Origin: Alphaproteobacteria bacterium | GTDB lineage: Bacteria; Pseudomonadota; Alphaproteobacteria; Micavibrionales; UBA2020 | DNA length: 64,000 nt | NCBI GenBank assembly: GCA_016124645.1 | Contig: WGNE01000024.1 | Location: forward strand, 1-64,000 | Direction of reading: 5' to 3' | Part shown: positions 61,553 to 64,000 of the stretch, piece after piece | Layout of the letters: each line of letters starts with the position of its first letter | Position numbering within the stretch: the stretch's first letter is position 1 | Made by a program: the position numbers and the translations under genes | Notes under the pieces: model-generated | The model's database searches: none | Told to the model about the DNA's origin: nothing | What the model saw: only the letters and a program-made list of their open reading frames with translations

Positions 61553-62614
61553 ATGGCGCAGCCGGACCTGACAGACCTGAAGGCCATCATCATCGACCCC
61601 ACGGGGCCGGAACTGACGGCGGAGGAAGCGGAGATTTTCGCCGCCGAAAAGCCTGCGGGCTTCATCCTGTTCCGCCGCAACTGCGTCAGCCGCGCGCAGG
61701 TGAAAAAACTGGTGGCGGATCTGCGCGATTGCGTGGGCCGCGAAGACCTGCCCGTGCTCATCGATCAGGAAGGCGGCAGCGTCGCGCGCCTGAAGGCGCC
61801 CGAGTGGCACGAATACCCCGCCGCGAAAACCTTCGGCCAACTGGCGCAGGAAGCGCCGCAGGAAGGGCTGGAGGCGACGCGGCTCAATGCCTACCTCATG
61901 GCGCTCGACCTTGCGGAGATGGGCGTCACCGTCAACTGCGCGCCCGTCGTCGATGTGCCCGCGCCCGACTGCCACGCATTTTTGTCCGGCAGCCGCACCT
62001 ACAGCGAGAGCCCCGACGAAGTGGGCAGGCTGGGCGAGGCGGTGTGCAAAGGCCTGCTGGAAGGCGGCGTCACCCCCGTCATCAAGCACATTCCCGGCCA
62101 CGGCCGCGCGAAGGTGGACAGCCACCATGCCTTGCCGGTTGTGGATAACTCTTTGTCAGAACTTGCCGTAAGCGACCTCAAGCCTTTCAAATATCTCTCG
62201 CAATCTGATATGAAAACGGCGCTTTGGGCCATGGCGGCGCATGTTGTATACTCTCAGCTGGATCCTGATTCTGCCGCCACCGTCTCCCGCCGTGTTGTCA
62301 CCGACATCATTCGCGGCGACATCGGCTTTACCGGGGTGCTGCTGGCCGACGATATTTCGATGAAGGCGCTGGGCGGCACTTTGGAATCGCGCGTTGCCGG
62401 CACGATGGAAGCGGGGATGGATCTGACGATGCTGTGCAATGCGCCGCTTGAGGACCGCAGGCTGGCGCTTTCCGTCACCCCGCGCGTGACGCCCGATGCG
62501 GCGGCGCGCCTGCAGGCGGCGGAAGATGGGCGCGGCGCAGAGGAACGACAACGACAACCGTCAGGCGCTCCTGCAAAAGCTGGAGCAAATGATAAAGAAA
62601 ACCGCCTGAAGTAA
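61553..62614 (+). CDS. nagZ: Beta-N-acetylhexosaminidase NagZ, possible frameshift near the 3' end
   Basis: A GH3 glycosidase that trims GlcNAc from recycled anhydro-muropeptides. Motifs: GFILFRRNCVSRAQVKKL, VLIDQEGGSVARL, NCAPVVDVP, the general-acid loop KHIPGHGRAKVDSHHALPVV, and the nucleophile Asp in LLADDISMKALGG, with GMDLTMLCN. The last ~25 residues in this frame are low-quality (GAEERQRQPSGAPAKAG), while from 62526 a second frame reads MGAAQRNDNDNRQALLQKLE to a stop at 62609 and looks like a natural GH3 end. One extra base near 62525 could explain it. Starts after AAAGGAAA. Confidence 0.9.
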   Translation: MAQPDLTDLKAIIIDPTGPELTAEEAEIFAAEKPAGFILFRRNCVSRAQVKKLVADLRDCVGREDLPVLIDQEGGSVARLKAPEWHEYPAAKTFGQLAQEAPQEGLEATRLNAYLMALDLAEMGVTVNCAPVVDVPAPDCHAFLSGSRTYSESPDEVGRLGEAVCKGLLEGGVTPVIKHIPGHGRAKVDSHHALPVVDNSLSELAVSDLKPFKYLSQSDMKTALWAMAAHVVYSQLDPDSAATVSRRVVTDIIRGDIGFTGVLLADDISMKALGGTLESRVAGTMEAGMDLTMLCNAPLEDRRLALSVTPRVTPDAAARLQAAEDGRGAEERQRQPSGAPAKAGANDKENRLK

Positions 62615-62623
62615 AAGAGCAAG

Positions 62624-63697
62624 ATGAGCGAAGCCGAAGCACCGCAGTTTGAAGAAGACCTGATCAAGGAGCGCAGCGAGAGCGAGCAGCTTCTGCTTTA
62701 CCTCGGCGGCTTCGACGGGCCGATCGACATGCTGCTGTCGCTCGCGCGCGACCAGAAGGTGGATTTGACCACCATCTCCATTCTCGACCTCGCCAACCAG
62801 TACCTCGACTTCATCGAAAAGGCGCGCTCCGTCCGGCTGGAGCTGGCGGCGGATTACCTCGTCATGGCGGCATGGCTCGCCTATTTGAAGTCCCGCCTGC
62901 TCATCCCGCAGGAAGAGCAGAAACAGGCCGAACCCTCCGCGCAGGAGCTGGCCGACGCGCTGCAGTTCCAGCTGCGCCGCCTCGAAGCGATGCGCAAGGT
63001 CGCCAACGACCTGTTCCACCTGCCGCGCCTCGGCTTCAACGTCTTTTCCCGCGGCGAGCCCGACGGGCTGCCGACCAAGTACATCTCGAAATACGAGATG
63101 ACCTATTACGACCTGCTGAAAGCCTATGGCGACGTGAAGCAGCGCCAGCAGAACTCGGTCTATAAGCTGGAACCGGTCAAGCTTTTCTCGCTGGAAGAGG
63201 CGATCGAGCGGCTGGGCAACATGCTGGGCAAGGTGCCGGAGGAATGGGTTTCCCTGTTCATGTTCCTGCCCGGCGGGCTGGAGGACGGCAAGATCGTCAA
63301 GCGCTCGGCCATCGCCTCCACCTTCGGCGGCGCGCTCGAAATGGTCAAGCGCGGCCTGCTGGAACTGCAGCAGGAACAGAATTACGCCACCATCTACATC
63401 CGCCGTCCCGTGCCGAAGGACGGGCAGGCGGCGCCCGCGGCTGAAGACGCGGGCAACGGCATGTCGGAAGCGGCGGAAGCCGGCTACGACGATTCCTTCG
63501 ACGAGCCCATCGACCCCAGCCAGACGGTAGAAGCCGAAATGGCCGCGGACGAGGAAGCGGAGGCCGCGCGCAAGCTGGCAGAGCATCTGGAGCAGCAGGC
63601 CGGGACGGAAGCCGCCGCGCCGGAAACCGAAGTTCTCGAAGCGGAGCCCGATGCCGAAACCACAGACGAAACAAAGACCCTGAACGAAGAGGCCTGA
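62624..63697 (+). CDS. scpA: Segregation and condensation protein A
   Basis: A 357-residue kleisin of the SMC-ScpAB condensin. Family blocks: YLGGFDGPIDMLLSLARDQKVDLTTISILDLA, LAADYLVMAAWLAYLKSRLL, QFQLRRLEAMRK and the C-terminal VSLFMFLPGG with STFGGALEMVKRG. The tail after about residue 280 is an acidic Ala/Glu extension (EEAEAARKLAEHLEQQAG) longer than in many bacteria. scpB starts four bases after its stop. The partner SMC is not in this window. Confidence 0.96.
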   Translation: MSEAEAPQFEEDLIKERSESEQLLLYLGGFDGPIDMLLSLARDQKVDLTTISILDLANQYLDFIEKARSVRLELAADYLVMAAWLAYLKSRLLIPQEEQKQAEPSAQELADALQFQLRRLEAMRKVANDLFHLPRLGFNVFSRGEPDGLPTKYISKYEMTYYDLLKAYGDVKQRQQNSVYKLEPVKLFSLEEAIERLGNMLGKVPEEWVSLFMFLPGGLEDGKIVKRSAIASTFGGALEMVKRGLLELQQEQNYATIYIRRPVPKDGQAAPAAEDAGNGMSEAAEAGYDDSFDEPIDPSQTVEAEMAADEEAEAARKLAEHLEQQAGTEAAAPETEVLEAEPDAETTDETKTLNEEA

Positions 63698-63701
63698 CAC
63701 C

Positions 63702-64000
63702 ATGGCGAAAGCAAAGAAACAAAAACAGCAGCAGGAAGACGTCATCGCGCAAATCGCCGAGCAGGTGATGGAGCAGGACGACGCGCCGGCGTCTGAAGAG
63801 GAAACGCTCGAGGCCGATGTCGTGATCGAGGAAGAAATCACCGAAGAAGAAATCGTCGAGGAAACCTCCGAAGACGAAGAAGCTGAGGAAGCCGAAGAAG
63901 AATCCGGCGAAGAAGAGCGGGGCGAGCCCGAAGAACAACTGGTCATCACCCAGGACGACGTGCGGCTGATCGAGGCGATTTTGTTCGCGTCCTCCTCCGC
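63702..64000 (+). CDS. scpB: Segregation and condensation protein B, N-terminal part (cut by window edge)
   Basis: The first 99 residues. The initial ~75 are a charged, acidic low-complexity extension (EEEITEEEIVEETSEDEEAEE), then VRLIEAILFASSS, the normal opening of the ScpB winged-helix domain. The assignment relies on this start and the position right after scpA. The gene continues past the right edge. Confidence 0.9.
   Translation, partial: MAKAKKQKQQQEDVIAQIAEQVMEQDDAPASEEETLEADVVIEEEITEEEIVEETSEDEEAEEAEEESGEEERGEPEEQLVITQDDVRLIEAILFASSS

Noticed and set aside
62561..63949. 462-codon minus-strand frame opposite scpA and scpB
   Set aside because: Ser-rich and Phe/Leu-rich reading of the antisense strand of acidic tails; scpA and scpB are clear.

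Overview
This is a 64 kb, GC-rich, gene-dense chromosomal segment of what is very probably an alphaproteobacterium. Evidence for that is mainly gene order: miaB next to phoH, murA-UPF0262-infA-maf-RNase E/G, and erpA / dgt-argS-SPOR-nagZ-scpA-scpB are arrangements characteristic of that class. The genus cannot be read from the sequence. I see no prophage, insertion sequence, integrase, CRISPR array, rRNA or replication origin. Most of the window is housekeeping, with small accessory pockets between conserved blocks.

Layout. 0-3 kb: the start of a canonical phoH (running off the left edge), a second PhoH-type ATPase and miaB, all on the minus strand. 3-8 kb: a D-2-hydroxyacid dehydrogenase, an AI-2E/PerM permease, an APC amino acid permease and a FliL-like secreted protein. 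8-16 kb: DNA repair block (recG on minus, mfd on plus) with a DUF2157 membrane pair and sdhE between them. 16-29 kb: mixed metabolic genes (nitrilase-fold amidase, GNAT, AmgK-like sugar kinase, aminotransferase, coaBC, glycerate kinase) mixed with secreted or repeat proteins (Sel1, FecR, Pro/Gly-rich). 30-33.4 kb: tRNA-Phe and a pantothenate operon panG-like-panB-panC-coaX. 33.5-37.3 kb: murA-UPF0262-infA-maf-RNase E/G. 37.3-39.3 kb: an A+T-richer pocket with a sugar epimerase gene broken at a run of eight C and a glycosyltransferase-like gene. 40-45 kb: two tandem paralogous ankyrin proteins, a small cytosolic protein, a putative zinc protease and dcd. 45.8-47 kb: three small proteins assembled from two shared modules, then tRNA-Thr. 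47-51.5 kb: a TPR-Arr (rifampin ADP-ribosyltransferase) fusion, a VOC/PhnB protein and a Zrg-like four-gene ABC exporter operon. 51.5-56 kb: histidine phosphatase, MarR-GNAT fusion, a membrane-anchored HExxH protein, xth. 56-64 kb: erpA divergent from the dgt-argS-SPOR-DUF550-nagZ-scpA-scpB operon, the last gene cut by the window edge.

How the genes work together. The window encodes several steps of coenzyme A synthesis in two places: ketopantoate to pantothenate to phosphopantothenate in one operon (30-33 kb) and phosphopantothenoylcysteine synthesis in coaBC (23-24.6 kb), whose predicted promoter places the transcript start at the ATG. Peptidoglycan synthesis and recycling are represented by murA, an AmgK-like kinase and nagZ. 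Chromosome maintenance is represented by recG, mfd, xth, scpA/scpB and nucleotide-pool enzymes (dcd, dgt, maf, DUF550).

The most unusual things are the mosaic small-protein family at 45.8-46.95 kb with look-alike promoters, the ankyrin pair with a shared unrecognised C-terminal block, the poly-C frameshift, the TPR-Arr fusion, and two unrelated-looking HExxH...E(S/C)xAD proteins. Three genes appear frameshifted (about 29296, 37707-37714 and 62525); whether these are biological or assembly errors cannot be decided from the sequence alone.
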